Shown one piece after another: positions 9,578 through 18,553 of a stretch of DNA of 64,000 nt. Below the pieces are notes generated by a model, which saw only the letters and a program-made list of their open reading frames with translations, was not told the origin of the DNA and made no database searches. The stretch covers positions 3,782,001 to 3,846,000 of the forward strand of contig NZ_UGNX01000001.1 of assembly GCF_900452415.1 (NCBI RefSeq). Direction: 5' to 3'. Source of the stretch: Legionella cincinnatiensis (GTDB taxonomy: Bacteria; Pseudomonadota; Gammaproteobacteria; Legionellales; Legionellaceae). Each line of letters starts with the position of its first letter. The first letter of the stretch is position 1. The position numbers were made by a program, and so were the translations under genes.

Positions 9578-10501
9578 TTACTGCCGCACCCTACAGAAAA
9601 CCCTATCTTTATTTATCAGTTCTCTAATATCAGATAATTCAATAACTTCTGCGGGCATACTGCATAAAACATCCAATGCATGGCGCAGAATTTTAGAGAG
9701 AGGGCTATGAGTAATAATACTCCAATAAGGATTTTCATGCTCATACAATTGATCCATTCTTTCGATGAGATCTAATATTGTGATACAGAACTCATTCAAG
9801 GCAGAAGGATCAGTGGATTGAAGAAACTGTTTAAGGCTTCTGTAATACTCCTCTTTTAATAAACCTTCTTGAGTAAGATTTTGACTGCATGCTGAAAATA
9901 AACCTGAACGGTTTTTTTGCATCTTTAATAGATAATTATGGTATTGTTCTTCCAGAATAGGTTTAATTTTTTTTAATTGAGCCAAAAAGTAAATTTGCTT
10001 GGTTAATAAACTGAATCCTTCCTTAACATTAATTTCTTTAAGCGCAGAGACCTCTATATAAGTGAGACCTAATTGATTCGCCAGTGCTTGAGCCTTCTTG
10101 TAAGATACATTCCTCAACTCAATTAAATCAGATTTACAACCAACAAGAATAATAGGTGCCTGTTGATTGTTTACTCTAAAACGATCGACCAAGGCTTTGG
10201 TATTGTAAAACGATTGGAGGTTAGTAAGGTCAAAACAAATAAAGGCACCATCAGCAAGATGAAAATAGGAGGCGACGATCTTCTGAAGTCTGGGGGCTCC
10301 GGAAGCATCCCAAATGCGTAATTTTATGGTTTTATTATAAGTTCTAAGGAATTTTATTTTCTGATCAACACCCATGGTGTCGCAATAGTTATGAAAATCT
10401 GCATTGCCACAAAGACTTGCTAATAAGCAGGATTTTCCAACATAATTATCACCAAGAAGGATTATTTTTAAATGTTCATCATATTCTTCTTTATGCTCCA
10501 T
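9578..10501 (-). CDS. Rab/Ras-like small GTPase with helical C-terminal extension
   Basis: Residues 11-175 are a eukaryote-type small GTPase: P-loop GDNYVGKS (17-24), switch I DTMGVD with T42, WDASG (64-68), CKSD (122-125, in place of NKxD) and the SAL loop (152-154). Where Rab proteins have WDTAGQ, this one has A69 at the catalytic Gln position, so intrinsic hydrolysis should be slow. A ~130-residue helical tail follows, with no prenylation Cys at the C-terminus. ATG 10501 has AAGG 9 bases upstream. Longer in-frame starts are TTG only and add a hydrophobic stretch. Bacterial Rab-like GTPases are known in L. longbeachae, and a role in host vesicle traffic is inferred. Confidence 0.85.
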   Translation of the reverse strand: MEHKEEYDEHLKIILLGDNYVGKSCLLASLCGNADFHNYCDTMGVDQKIKFLRTYNKTIKLRIWDASGAPRLQKIVASYFHLADGAFICFDLTNLQSFYNTKALVDRFRVNNQQAPIILVGCKSDLIELRNVSYKKAQALANQLGLTYIEVSALKEINVKEGFSLLTKQIYFLAQLKKIKPILEEQYHNYLLKMQKNRSGLFSACSQNLTQEGLLKEEYYRSLKQFLQSTDPSALNEFCITILDLIERMDQLYEHENPYWSIITHSPLSKILRHALDVLCSMPAEVIELSDIRELINKDRVFCRVRQ

Positions 10502-10614
10502 GCTAAATAACCTTAAGTCAATTTGAACAAATAATAATAAATAAATCACTGGGATATAAGTATTCTTTAGCAAATAAATTGGACTTTTTGGGCAATGAGC
10601 TTTAATAAGGGCTT

Positions 10615-11913
10615 TTATACACCTATACCTGGATTCTCCAAACTTAAAATACCCGTATTAAAATCATAAGCAAAAATCTCTGCATAGCGCCCCCAATCAA
10701 TCATGGTGCGTAAAACACGTTCGGCTTCCTTTTCACTTAAGTAATCTTCAAGTTTACTTAAAAATCGCTCTTCAGAAACTCTATGACCTACTTTTTCATC
10801 TAAAATTCTGCGAATGTAACGTGCAAGAGGCACTTTTTCCAATAATCTTTGTGCAAATAATTGCTTACGTTCTTGGAGATCAGCCTCTGAAAATTGCTTT
10901 CCTAAATCACTTAATTGAATATCTCCCGCAGAAACTTTAGCAAAGCCTAATATTTCTAATGTTTCAAGTATAGGAAACAGATCATCAATATTCATCATGA
11001 GCTCATCAGCAAGCTCTGGTAAGTCAATACGCTCTTCAAAAGAAGTCATTGTTTCAATCAAACCCGTCAATTCTGAGGGCTCTACTTCAGGTAAACGATA
11101 ACCTAAACCAATTTGTCGTTCTCTTTGTGCACGTTTCGCCTTTTCTTTAGGGCCAGTAGTCATTAAGGTATAAATTTTATCAACTAAAGCTCGAAATTCA
11201 GAAGATTCAGGATCACGAGGTTGTGGTAAAGTTACAGGTAACTCAGCACGAATATATCCAGGATCATTACCAAAAATAACGATTCTGTCCGCCAAAGTAG
11301 CGGCTTCTTCAATATTGTGGGTTACCAATAAAATTCCATTCGTATTTGTTTTCTTCTCTTTCCATAATTCCAACAAGTCTGATTTTAAGTTTTCCGCAGT
11401 GAGCACATCAAGTGCGGAAAAAGGCTCATCCATTAACAAAACATCAGGGTTAATCACTAACGCACGCGCAAAACCAACACGTTGGCGCATGCCCCCAGAC
11501 AATTCTTTGGGGAAAGCAGATTCAAAACCATCAAGACCAATAATATCAATTGCTTCAATAGCACGATGTCTTCGCTCTTCTCGACTAACGCCTTGTGCTT
11601 CAAGACCAAGCTCTACATTTTCCAATACCGTGAGCCACGGCATCAACGCAAAAGACTGAAAAACCATCGCAATACCATCAACAGGTCGGAAAACTGGTTT
11701 TCCTCTGTAAGTCACTGAACCGCTTGTTGGAGCGACTAGACCGGCAATAATACGCAGCAACGTCGATTTTCCTGAACCAGACTTACCTAATAAAGCAACA
11801 ATTTCACCTTCTTGTAATTTAAAATTCACATCCTCAAGTACAAGCAAATTTTGCTCTGATGATTTTTTAAACGACTTACTTAAACTTTCTATAGAAATAA
11901 TGGTTTCAGACAT
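10615..11913 (-). CDS. ABC transporter ATP-binding protein, nitrate/sulfonate/taurine type, with AAA-associated C-terminal domain
   Basis: The N-terminal ~240 residues are an ABC ATPase: Walker A GKSGSGKST, signature LSGGMRQRVGFARAL, Walker B VLLMDEPFSALD and H-loop VTHN. The last ~170 residues form an extra helical domain of the kind annotated as AAA-associated C-terminal domain in NitT/TauT-family ATPases. It would energise the permease encoded 10 bases upstream in the same operon. No periplasmic binding protein is nearby, so the substrate cannot be named. Confidence 0.88.
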   Translation of the reverse strand: MSETIISIESLSKSFKKSSEQNLLVLEDVNFKLQEGEIVALLGKSGSGKSTLLRIIAGLVAPTSGSVTYRGKPVFRPVDGIAMVFQSFALMPWLTVLENVELGLEAQGVSREERRHRAIEAIDIIGLDGFESAFPKELSGGMRQRVGFARALVINPDVLLMDEPFSALDVLTAENLKSDLLELWKEKKTNTNGILLVTHNIEEAATLADRIVIFGNDPGYIRAELPVTLPQPRDPESSEFRALVDKIYTLMTTGPKEKAKRAQRERQIGLGYRLPEVEPSELTGLIETMTSFEERIDLPELADELMMNIDDLFPILETLEILGFAKVSAGDIQLSDLGKQFSEADLQERKQLFAQRLLEKVPLARYIRRILDEKVGHRVSEERFLSKLEDYLSEKEAERVLRTMIDWGRYAEIFAYDFNTGILSLENPGIGV

Positions 11914-11922
11914 GATGATTTA

Positions 11923-13662
11923 TTAATTAAAATTAAAACGTTCTTCCGCTAATCGATATAACGGACGCCAAATCAAGTGGTTAAAAGCAAGCACATACAA
12001 ACACATCATCGCTGTACCTAAAGCAATTTTTGGGAAATCTCCTGTTGCGGTACTGGCTTGAATGTATTCACCTAAGCCAGTGGCTCTGAGCGTAGTATTT
12101 CCCCAACTTACAAATTCTGCCACGATGCTGGCATTCCATGCACCACCTGCTGCAGTTATGGCACCAGTAATATAAAAAGGGAAAATCCCTGGCGCTGCTA
12201 ATCTTTTCCACCACAGCCATCCTTTCAACCCAAAATTATCTGCCGCCAGATAAAGTTCACGCGGAATTGCCGATGCACCAGCAATCACATTAAATAAAAT
12301 ATACCATTGAGTGCCAAGGATCATTAGTGGAGTGACCCAAATTTCTACATTTAAATGAAATTTAACTATAGCAATCACAAATAAAGGATAGAATAAATTG
12401 GCTGGAAAGGCTGCAACGAATTGAATCACTGGCTGTATTTTTTGTGCAATTCTTGGTCTCAACCCTATCCATACACCTACTGGAATCCAAATTAATGAAC
12501 TCAGGATAATTAAGCATATGACACGTGTCCCAGTTGCGGCACCCAGCAAAAATACATGGACAATATCAGCAATTTTCAACTCTGCAAGAATAAAGCGCAG
12601 CAAAAACCATGCTCCAGAAAACACACATAACAAAACAAAAGCCCCCCAAAACCTATCAATGCGCCTTTGTTTTTTAAAATCAATTTCCTTAATTGCTTTG
12701 GCCTCATTAAGGCGCAACCAGCGTGCATTCACAAAATGATCCGTAAAAACTCTAATAATTTCAGCAAATTGCTTCATTAAACGACTACCACGCATCCAAT
12801 CTACCAACCAAGATTGATATTCCGCTTCATCATGTGAGGCTTCTGCTTTAAATTTTTCTGACCATGCAATTAAAGGGCGAAAGAAAATCTGATCGTACAA
12901 AAAAATAACAACAACCATCGTTAAAATTGCATAGCCCACAGCATGTAAATCACGTTGCTGGATGGCTAAAGCGATATAAGAGCCTACTCCAGGTAAGCGG
13001 ATATTTTGATGTGCAACAGAAATCGCTTCCGATAAGACCACAAAAAACCAACTGGCAGACATAGAAACCATCATATTCCATAATAAACTCGACATAGAAA
13101 AAGGTACTTCCAGTTTCCAAAAACGCTGCCATGCCGATAAGCGAAACATAGAAGCTACTTCTTTTAAATCATGAGGCAGCATTTTTATGGATTGATAAAA
13201 ACCAAAAGTCATATTCCATACCTGAGCACAAAAAATAGCGAAAATAGAAGCACACTCAGGACCTAATAAGCTATTAGGAAACAAGTGAATAAACCCAGTT
13301 ACGGTAATCGATAAAAAGCTTAAGACGGGTATGGATTGTAAAATATCAATCGCAGGAATAATTATCTGTTCTGCACGTCGATTTTTAGCGGCCCAAAGAC
13401 CGATAGTAAAAGTAAAAATTATGGAAAAAAATAATGCGATAAACATACGTAACACGGTACGCAACGCGTAAAAAGGAAGATTGGAAGGATCTAAAGAAAT
13501 AGGGATCTGCTCTCCTAATTGATAGGGAGTAGCCATTTGCGAGCCAGCCCAACCTAAAAAAAATAAGATAGAAAAAATAAGAATAAGAAGCAGTAAATCC
13601 CAACGATTTATATATCGACCGACTCTATCAGGATTAGCAAAGTAGAACCGACTTTCCCGCAC
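11923..13662 (-). CDS. ABC transporter permease, fused double NitT/TauT-type domains
   Basis: A 579-aa inner-membrane protein made of two tandem BPD-transp-1 domains, so one chain replaces the usual permease dimer. Each half has five or more hydrophobic segments and the loop contacting the ATPase, seen in the first half as EVASMFRLSAWQRFWKLEVP and in the second as AADNFGLKGWLWWKRLAAP. The start is GTG 13662 behind a strong AAGGAGG. It forms an operon with the ATPase gene. The substrate is unknown. Confidence 0.87.
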   Translation of the reverse strand: MRESRFYFANPDRVGRYINRWDLLLLILIFSILFFLGWAGSQMATPYQLGEQIPISLDPSNLPFYALRTVLRMFIALFFSIIFTFTIGLWAAKNRRAEQIIIPAIDILQSIPVLSFLSITVTGFIHLFPNSLLGPECASIFAIFCAQVWNMTFGFYQSIKMLPHDLKEVASMFRLSAWQRFWKLEVPFSMSSLLWNMMVSMSASWFFVVLSEAISVAHQNIRLPGVGSYIALAIQQRDLHAVGYAILTMVVVIFLYDQIFFRPLIAWSEKFKAEASHDEAEYQSWLVDWMRGSRLMKQFAEIIRVFTDHFVNARWLRLNEAKAIKEIDFKKQRRIDRFWGAFVLLCVFSGAWFLLRFILAELKIADIVHVFLLGAATGTRVICLIILSSLIWIPVGVWIGLRPRIAQKIQPVIQFVAAFPANLFYPLFVIAIVKFHLNVEIWVTPLMILGTQWYILFNVIAGASAIPRELYLAADNFGLKGWLWWKRLAAPGIFPFYITGAITAAGGAWNASIVAEFVSWGNTTLRATGLGEYIQASTATGDFPKIALGTAMMCLYVLAFNHLIWRPLYRLAEERFNFN

Positions 13663-13868
13663 TATGCCTCCTTAATAATCTTTGGCTGATATACCGAAAT
13701 ACACTTTGCAGAATCAAACAAACAGTATACACTAAAAATGCAGTTACAGTTATTTCGATATCCGTTTAATTGCTTCATAAAATACCATAAAGAAAGCTTA
13801 ATCAATAGATAAAAGCCTATGAACACCCATCCACCATGACTCGTTATCATGATTAATTAGATTAAAAA

Positions 13869-13898
13869 TTGAACTTTCCTGGAATTTAGGTGTCTAAT
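13869..13898 (+). promoter_or_regulatory. Probable sigma-70 promoter of the small RNA
   Basis: TTGAAC (13869-13874), an 18-base spacer, then TCTAAT (13893-13898), five of six matches to TATAAT. The first stem of the predicted small RNA begins about 7 bases downstream, which fits a transcription start near 13904-13905. Confidence 0.55.
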
Positions 13899-13903
13899 AT
13901 AGT

Positions 13904-14014
13904 GAGCATTTCCCCCGAATGCTTAACTTCGCTTTACCCCCTCTTAAGCGAAGAAATGTTTAGGTTCATGATCTAAACATTCGATTTACCCCGGCTCAAG
14001 CCGGGGATTTTTTT
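13904..14014 (+). ncRNA. Candidate trans-acting small RNA with two CCCCC loops
   Basis: Four consecutive stem-loops fill this gap with no open frame. SL1: AGCATT/AATGCT (13905-13923), loop TCCCCCG. SL2: CTTCGCTT/AAGCGAAG (13927-13953), loop TACCCCCTCTT. SL3: AATGTTTAG/CTAAACATT (13955-13981). SL4: CCCCGGCT/AGCCGGGG (13989-14006) followed by ATTTTTTTA, a textbook intrinsic terminator. A promoter-like pair sits just upstream and the genes on both sides are not its source. C-rich unpaired loops can pair with Shine-Dalgarno regions, as described for sX13 of Xanthomonas. I do not recognise this RNA by name. Confidence 0.72.
13989..14014 (+). terminator. Intrinsic terminator of the small RNA
   Basis: Perfect 8-bp GC stem CCCCGGCT/AGCCGGGG with a 2-base loop, then A and seven T. 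The orientation is plus, while the ABC operon to its left runs on minus, so it terminates a separate plus-strand transcript. Confidence 0.85.
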
Positions 14015-14140
14015 AGTATCCGCGCCAAGATCCACTGCCATTACCCTAAAATACTTTATGACCTATCTTGTCCAAAAGAAATCTTTTTCCCAAGATTCAA
14101 GCATGTTCAGGCACTAATACTTTTTCATTGGAGGTGGTGA

Positions 14141-14179
14141 ATGTCAGTAAAAATGATTAAAATCAATCTATTCCATTGA
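14141..14179 (+). CDS. Possible 12-codon leader peptide
   Basis: A very short frame (MSVKMIKINLFH, stop) with an unusually good ribosome site, GGAGGTGG, six bases before its ATG. It ends 17 bases before the IcmL-like gene. It may be a leader ORF or a by-product of a ribosome site. No attenuator is obvious after it. Confidence 0.3.
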   Translation: MSVKMIKINLFH

Positions 14180-14196
14180 CAACCGAGGCATGATTC

Positions 14197-14739
14197 ATGA
14201 ACAAAAAATTAACAACTTTCCTGGGGATATTCTTGTCTTTTTCTCAATTCACTTATGCACAACCTGATCCAGTGCAATTATCAGTCTGGGTCAATGAAGC
14301 CATTGTCGCCACATACACGTACAGTTATAAAAATTATTTAGAAGATCAAAAAAGAATAGCTAAATACTTTACAGCAGATGGCTGGATAGCATACAGCAAT
14401 GCATTAAATGCTTCGAAATTACCTGAGGTGGTACAAAAAAATCTTTATTATGTAAGTGCTGTAGCTACTGAACCACCGGCCATTTCTAATATTGACTCCA
14501 CCCATTGGAAAGCCACTATGGGTTTATTAGTTGCATACCAAAATCCTCAATACCAACAAAAACAGCAATTAAAAGTGACCATTAATTTTATGGTTGCTCC
14601 CTCAGGCCAAGGTGTAAGAGGTTACAGTATCACCAATCTACAAGCTGTGATCAACAAAGCTCCTTGTAAATGTGATATTGAAGAAGAAAGCCCCCCAGCA
14701 CCGCAGACTAAAACGAACCAAAATAACGCCAAACCATAA
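14197..14739 (+). CDS. IcmL/DotI-like secreted protein
   Basis: A 180-aa protein with a signal peptide (residues 1-21, ending TYA) followed by a domain matching the periplasmic part of IcmL/DotI of the Dot/Icm type IVB secretion system. The matching run is VNEAIVATYTYSYKNY, then YFTADGWIAY, a VT..PP segment and a strand WKATMGLLVAYQNP. The true DotI has an N-terminal membrane anchor, which here is replaced by a cleavable signal. The C-terminus is a Pro/Gln/Asn-rich tail with a CKC pair. It is not in a dot/icm cluster, so a paralogue with its own role is likely. Its 3' end overlaps the convergent next gene by 32 bases. Confidence 0.75.
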   Translation: MNKKLTTFLGIFLSFSQFTYAQPDPVQLSVWVNEAIVATYTYSYKNYLEDQKRIAKYFTADGWIAYSNALNASKLPEVVQKNLYYVSAVATEPPAISNIDSTHWKATMGLLVAYQNPQYQQKQQLKVTINFMVAPSGQGVRGYSITNLQAVINKAPCKCDIEEESPPAPQTKTNQNNAKP

Positions 14740-15181
14740 GCCCTAGATGCAAAACAATGAATACGCCAATCAAAATTAAAATGATATTTAATTTGGTTGG
14801 CACAGTGACATCCAAAGCGGATTGCTCAGGATTATTGGGATTATAATAAACATCAATTTCTTTATCCTCTTTAAAAGCAACTGCCGCCTTATAAGCAATA
14901 CTTCGAGAATAGTTACTATTTGGATTATTATGAGCTGTATCTAAAAATAAATACTCTCCAGTCAGATTTTTATCATAAACTTGATAAGAATATTCAATTT
15001 TAGGCCAAACGCTATGGCCAACTTCCGTCCATTCACAAGAGGTAATGCGGCCCTTGGTGATTAACCAAGATTTCGCACGCACTAATACCTGCCTATCTTG
15101 CCAAAAGTGTCGAAACAGAATCAAAAGAAAAAATAACCATCCTAAATCGAGCATCCATCGCCAAAAAATTAGCCAAGTCAT
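14708..15181 (-). CDS. DUF3592 membrane protein
   Basis: A 157-aa protein with one hydrophobic segment near the N-terminus (LGWLFFLLILF) and one at the C-terminus (LNIILILIGVFIVLHLGLMV). They flank a small beta domain with the DUF3592 pattern: a G.I..CE.....S.WP.I.Y.Y..., then a VYYNPNNPEQS motif. It is probably an inner-membrane protein of unknown function. It is convergent with, and overlaps, the IcmL-like gene. Confidence 0.75.
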   Translation of the reverse strand: MTWLIFWRWMLDLGWLFFLLILFRHFWQDRQVLVRAKSWLITKGRITSCEWTEVGHSVWPKIEYSYQVYDKNLTGEYLFLDTAHNNPNSNYSRSIAYKAAVAFKEDKEIDVYYNPNNPEQSALDVTVPTKLNIILILIGVFIVLHLGLMVWRYFGSF

Positions 15182-15277
15182 TCAAGTAGTCCTAAGAAAT
15201 ATGCTTTATGCAATATACAGTATATACCGCAATAGGTATAATCATTGGCGTCAAGGTTCTATTTATAAGGATATGCA

Positions 15278-16360
15278 ATGATTGCTAAAACTCCTCTTCA
15301 TGCCGCACACGTAGAGTGTGGTGCAAAAATGGTTGATTTTCATGGTTGGGAAATGCCGTTGCATTATGGATCTCAGATCACAGAACATCAGTATGTTCGC
15401 AAAGATGCGGGCATGTTTGATGTCTCGCACATGACCATCGTAGATGTACTTGGTGCTGGTTGTCGTCAATTTTTACGCAAGCTTCTAACGAATGATGTTG
15501 ACTTATTGGAACATAACGGAAAAGCGCTTTACAGCTGTATGTGCAATGAGCATGGCGGAATTATTGATGACCTTATCGTTTATCAGCGTGCTTCAGATAA
15601 TTATCGGATTATTCTAAACTCAGCAACCCGAGAAAATGATTTAGCCTGGATTCGCAAAAAAAGTGAGGGATTTGCTGTTGGCTTGCAAGAGCGAAGAGAA
15701 TTAGCCATGCTTGCCGTACAAGGCCCTAATGCAGTAGAAAAAGTGTTAAAAACACTTAATCCTGCACAAATTGATGCAGTTTCTACATTAACCCACTTCG
15801 AATGTGTTGATGTAGAAAATTGGTTCTTTGCACGCACAGGGTATACTGGGGAAGACGGTTTAGAAATTATTGTTCCGCAAGAAATCATCGCTCAATTATG
15901 GCATGATTTGATGAAAGCAGGAATTCACCCTTGTGGCTTAGGTGCTCGAGATACTTTAAGATTAGAAGCCGGCATGCTTCTTTATGGCCAAGATATGGAT
16001 GAAACCACCAGTCCATTGGAATCAGGCTTAGCCTGGACTATTAAGTGGGAACCCGAAGATCGCGATTTTATTGGCATGGGAGCTTTATTTTCACAAAAAC
16101 AAATAGGTGTTAAACGCAAAATGGTAGGGCTTACTCTATTAGATAAAGGAATCATGCGCCAGGGTCAAAGAATAGTTATTCCTGGTTGTGCCGATGGAAT
16201 TATTACTAGTGGAAGTTACTCTCCTACACTAGAACAGTCCATCGCCCTAGCACGCGTTCCTGTTGAAACAGGTGAGGAAGTAATGATAGATATTCGTGGT
16301 AAATTAGTTCCCGCAAAAGTAGGTAAGCCACGTTTTGTCAAATTGGGAAAAGCACTTTAA
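15278..16360 (+). CDS. gcvT: Aminomethyltransferase (glycine cleavage T protein)
   Basis: Releases ammonia from the aminomethyl group on GcvH and makes methylene-THF. The N-terminal KTPLHAAHVECGAKMVDFHGWEMP, DVSHM and GYTGEDGLEI, and the C-terminal DFIGMGAL and GxITSGSYSPTL segments, are all GcvT hallmarks. Length 360 aa is normal. An AAGGATA ribosome site precedes the ATG. It is first in the gcv operon. The 96-base upstream gap has no glycine-riboswitch pattern that I can see. Confidence 0.96.
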   Translation: MIAKTPLHAAHVECGAKMVDFHGWEMPLHYGSQITEHQYVRKDAGMFDVSHMTIVDVLGAGCRQFLRKLLTNDVDLLEHNGKALYSCMCNEHGGIIDDLIVYQRASDNYRIILNSATRENDLAWIRKKSEGFAVGLQERRELAMLAVQGPNAVEKVLKTLNPAQIDAVSTLTHFECVDVENWFFARTGYTGEDGLEIIVPQEIIAQLWHDLMKAGIHPCGLGARDTLRLEAGMLLYGQDMDETTSPLESGLAWTIKWEPEDRDFIGMGALFSQKQIGVKRKMVGLTLLDKGIMRQGQRIVIPGCADGIITSGSYSPTLEQSIALARVPVETGEEVMIDIRGKLVPAKVGKPRFVKLGKAL

Positions 16361-16494
16361 CATCACATTATCATAAGCAGTTGGGTTTATAGCGAGCAAA
16401 AACAGGGAGCTAAGGATGCTAAATTTTAGTGGTACAAACTTCTGAAGTCCCGCCTCGCTTCATTTAAGCTACACTAAAAATGAGGATAAATATA

Positions 16495-16872
16495 ATGAAT
16501 GATTTAAAATTCACAATGACGCATGAATGGCTAAAAAAAGGAAATGAAGAGGTAACTATAGGTATTACGGATCATGCTCAAGAACTTTTGGGAGATATGG
16601 TTTTTGTTGAGCTTCCAGAAATAGGTGATCAAGTAAGTGCTGGTGAAGAATTAGGTGTGGTTGAATCTGTAAAAGCTGCCTCTGATTTTTACGCCCCAGT
16701 TAGTGGTATTGTCACTGCAGTTAATGAAATGGTTGTTGAAAATCCAGCACTCGTTAATAGCGACCCCTATGCAGCTGGCTGGCTCGTTAAACTAAAACCA
16801 AGCCATCCTGATGAACTAAATAGCTTGTTAAACGCCGAACAATATCAAAATGAGATTGCTGAGGAACATTAA
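16495..16872 (+). CDS. gcvH: Glycine cleavage H protein
   Basis: Lipoyl carrier that shuttles the aminomethyl intermediate. The lipoylated residue is K60 in [10 protein letters not shown], in a normal 125-aa protein (THEWLKK near the start, [14 protein letters not shown] near the end). I chose ATG 16495, with GAGG nine bases upstream. An ATG at 16480 overlaps that site. It is 134 bases after gcvT and 2 bases before gcvPA. Confidence 0.96.
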   Translation: MNDLKFTMTHEWLKKGNEEVTIGITDHAQELLGDMVFVELPEIGDQVSAGEELGVVESVKAASDFYAPVSGIVTAVNEMVVENPALVNSDPYAAGWLVKLKPSHPDELNSLLNAEQYQNEIAEEH

Positions 16873-16874
16873 TT

Positions 16875-18254
16875 ATGCCTTATATCCCACATACCCCTGA
16901 AGACATCAAGGCCATGTTGAGTGCTATTGGAGCACAAGAAACACAAGCCTTGTTTGATGAGATCCCATTAGCTTTGCAATATACAGGCTTTCAAAACATA
17001 CCTGCTGGCATCAACGAAATGGATGTGTTGAAAGAAGCACAAAACTTAGCGAATAAAAACCGTAATGGAATTTGCTTCATAGGGGCAGGATGTTATGAAC
17101 ATCATATTCCTGCCGCAGTGTGGGATATTGCTTCTCGTGGAGAGTTCTTAACCGCTTATACGCCATATCAAGCTGAAGCCAGTCAGGGCACCTTACAGTT
17201 ACTCTATGAATATCAAACCATGATCTGTGAACTCACTGGTATGGATGTCTCTAATGCATCGATGTATGATGGCGCCACGTCTTTGGCAGAAGCCATTTTA
17301 ATGGCAGTGCGCATCAACAAACGCAGTAAAACAAATCGTGTGTTAATTGCTGGCACTATTCATCCTTTTTATCGTGAAACGATTGAAACAATCCTACGTA
17401 ACCAACATATCGAAGCCATTACTTTACCGTTTGATGAAAAGCAAGGCATTATCGCTCTTTCTGCATTAGAGCAATATTCTGGCGAAGATATTACTGCACT
17501 CGTGATTGCACAACCTAACTTCTTTGGCTGCCTTGAACGAGTCGATGAACTGAGTGATTGGGCGCATCAAAACAACGTCATTAGTATTGCCTGTGTTAAT
17601 CCAGTATCACTTGCATTATTAAAACCACCGGGTTTATGGGGTCACCATGGAGTAGATATTGTTTGCGGTGAGGGACAACCTTTAGGCTCGCCTATGGCAT
17701 CTGGCGGTCCTTATTTTGGTTTTTTAAGCACCCGTATGGGACATGTCCGGCAACTTCCGGGAAGACTGATTGGCTGTACTTTAGATAAAGACGGTAAAAG
17801 GGGATTTACTTTAACATTACAAGCGCGAGAACAACATATTCGTCGCGCTAAAGCGACTTCAAACATTTGTACGAATCAAGGATTACTGGTTACCGCAGCG
17901 ACCATCCACATGAGTCTTTTAGGAGCAGAAGGATTACGCCAGGTAGCTAGCCAATGCCATCAGAATACACATGTATTAGCTGAAGTTTTAACTCAAATTG
18001 ATGGTGTAGAGTTAGTTTTTGATGCTCCTTATTTTCATGAAGTATTGCTTCAATTAAATCAGCCCGTTGATCAAGTACTAAAAGAATTAGCAAATGCAGG
18101 CATTACTGGCGGTTATGCTCCAGGAATCCATTATCCTCAATTAGCAAATACTCTTTTGGTTTGTGCTACCGAAATGCGCACAGATGAGGATATCGAGCTC
18201 TATGCAAAAACATTAAAAGCCATCATGTCTCAACGAGGTGCCCAATGTTCGTAA
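16875..18254 (+). CDS. gcvPA: Glycine dehydrogenase (decarboxylating) subunit 1
   Basis: Alpha subunit of the split P protein. The order MPYIPHTPEDIKAML, GAGCYEHHIPAAVWDI, PYQAEASQGTLQLLYEYQTMICELTGMD and GLxTRE-like GFTLTLQAREQHIRR blocks is typical, at 459 aa. The PLP lysine is on the partner subunit. Its stop overlaps the small YciI-like gene by 10 bases, so the expected gcvPA-gcvPB junction is interrupted. Confidence 0.95.
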   Translation: MPYIPHTPEDIKAMLSAIGAQETQALFDEIPLALQYTGFQNIPAGINEMDVLKEAQNLANKNRNGICFIGAGCYEHHIPAAVWDIASRGEFLTAYTPYQAEASQGTLQLLYEYQTMICELTGMDVSNASMYDGATSLAEAILMAVRINKRSKTNRVLIAGTIHPFYRETIETILRNQHIEAITLPFDEKQGIIALSALEQYSGEDITALVIAQPNFFGCLERVDELSDWAHQNNVISIACVNPVSLALLKPPGLWGHHGVDIVCGEGQPLGSPMASGGPYFGFLSTRMGHVRQLPGRLIGCTLDKDGKRGFTLTLQAREQHIRRAKATSNICTNQGLLVTAATIHMSLLGAEGLRQVASQCHQNTHVLAEVLTQIDGVELVFDAPYFHEVLLQLNQPVDQVLKELANAGITGGYAPGIHYPQLANTLLVCATEMRTDEDIELYAKTLKAIMSQRGAQCS

Positions 18255-18553
18255 TTCAATTAACTTATCTAGTACCTCTTAATGAAGTAGATAAATATTT
18301 ACAGTCACACAGAGAGTTTCTTGATTACTATTACAAACAAGGATTATTGGTAGCTTCTGGCCCAATGAAACCACGTACAGGCGGGATCATCATTGCGGCT
18401 ACCAATGATCGCGCTTATCTTGAATCCATATTCAAAAATGACCCCTATTATTTAGCAGAAATAGCGGAGTATCAATTTATTGAATTTACCCCTGTCAATC
18501 ATCGAGCTGAACTCAAAGAGCTTATTCAGAAAACGGAAGGCAAATTATGTTGA
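18245..18553 (+). CDS. YciI-like protein inside the gcv operon
   Basis: A 102-aa ferredoxin-like-fold protein. [13 protein letters not shown] followed by [14 protein letters not shown] is the YciI-family pattern, with the conserved His at residue 22. It overlaps gcvPA by 10 bases at its start and gcvPB by 7 at its end, so all three are translationally linked. YciI proteins are poorly understood; some have weak hydrolase or dehalogenase-like activity. A role beside glycine cleavage is not established. Confidence 0.85.
   Translation: MFVIQLTYLVPLNEVDKYLQSHREFLDYYYKQGLLVASGPMKPRTGGIIIAATNDRAYLESIFKNDPYYLAEIAEYQFIEFTPVNHRAELKELIQKTEGKLC

Noticed and set aside
10502-10573. Signal-anchor extension of the Rab-like GTPase
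   Set aside because: It would need a TTG start and has no ribosome site. ATG 10501 is better supported.
15182-15277. Glycine riboswitch upstream of gcvT
   Set aside because: The 96-base gap is too short for the usual tandem aptamer, and I see no matching core.
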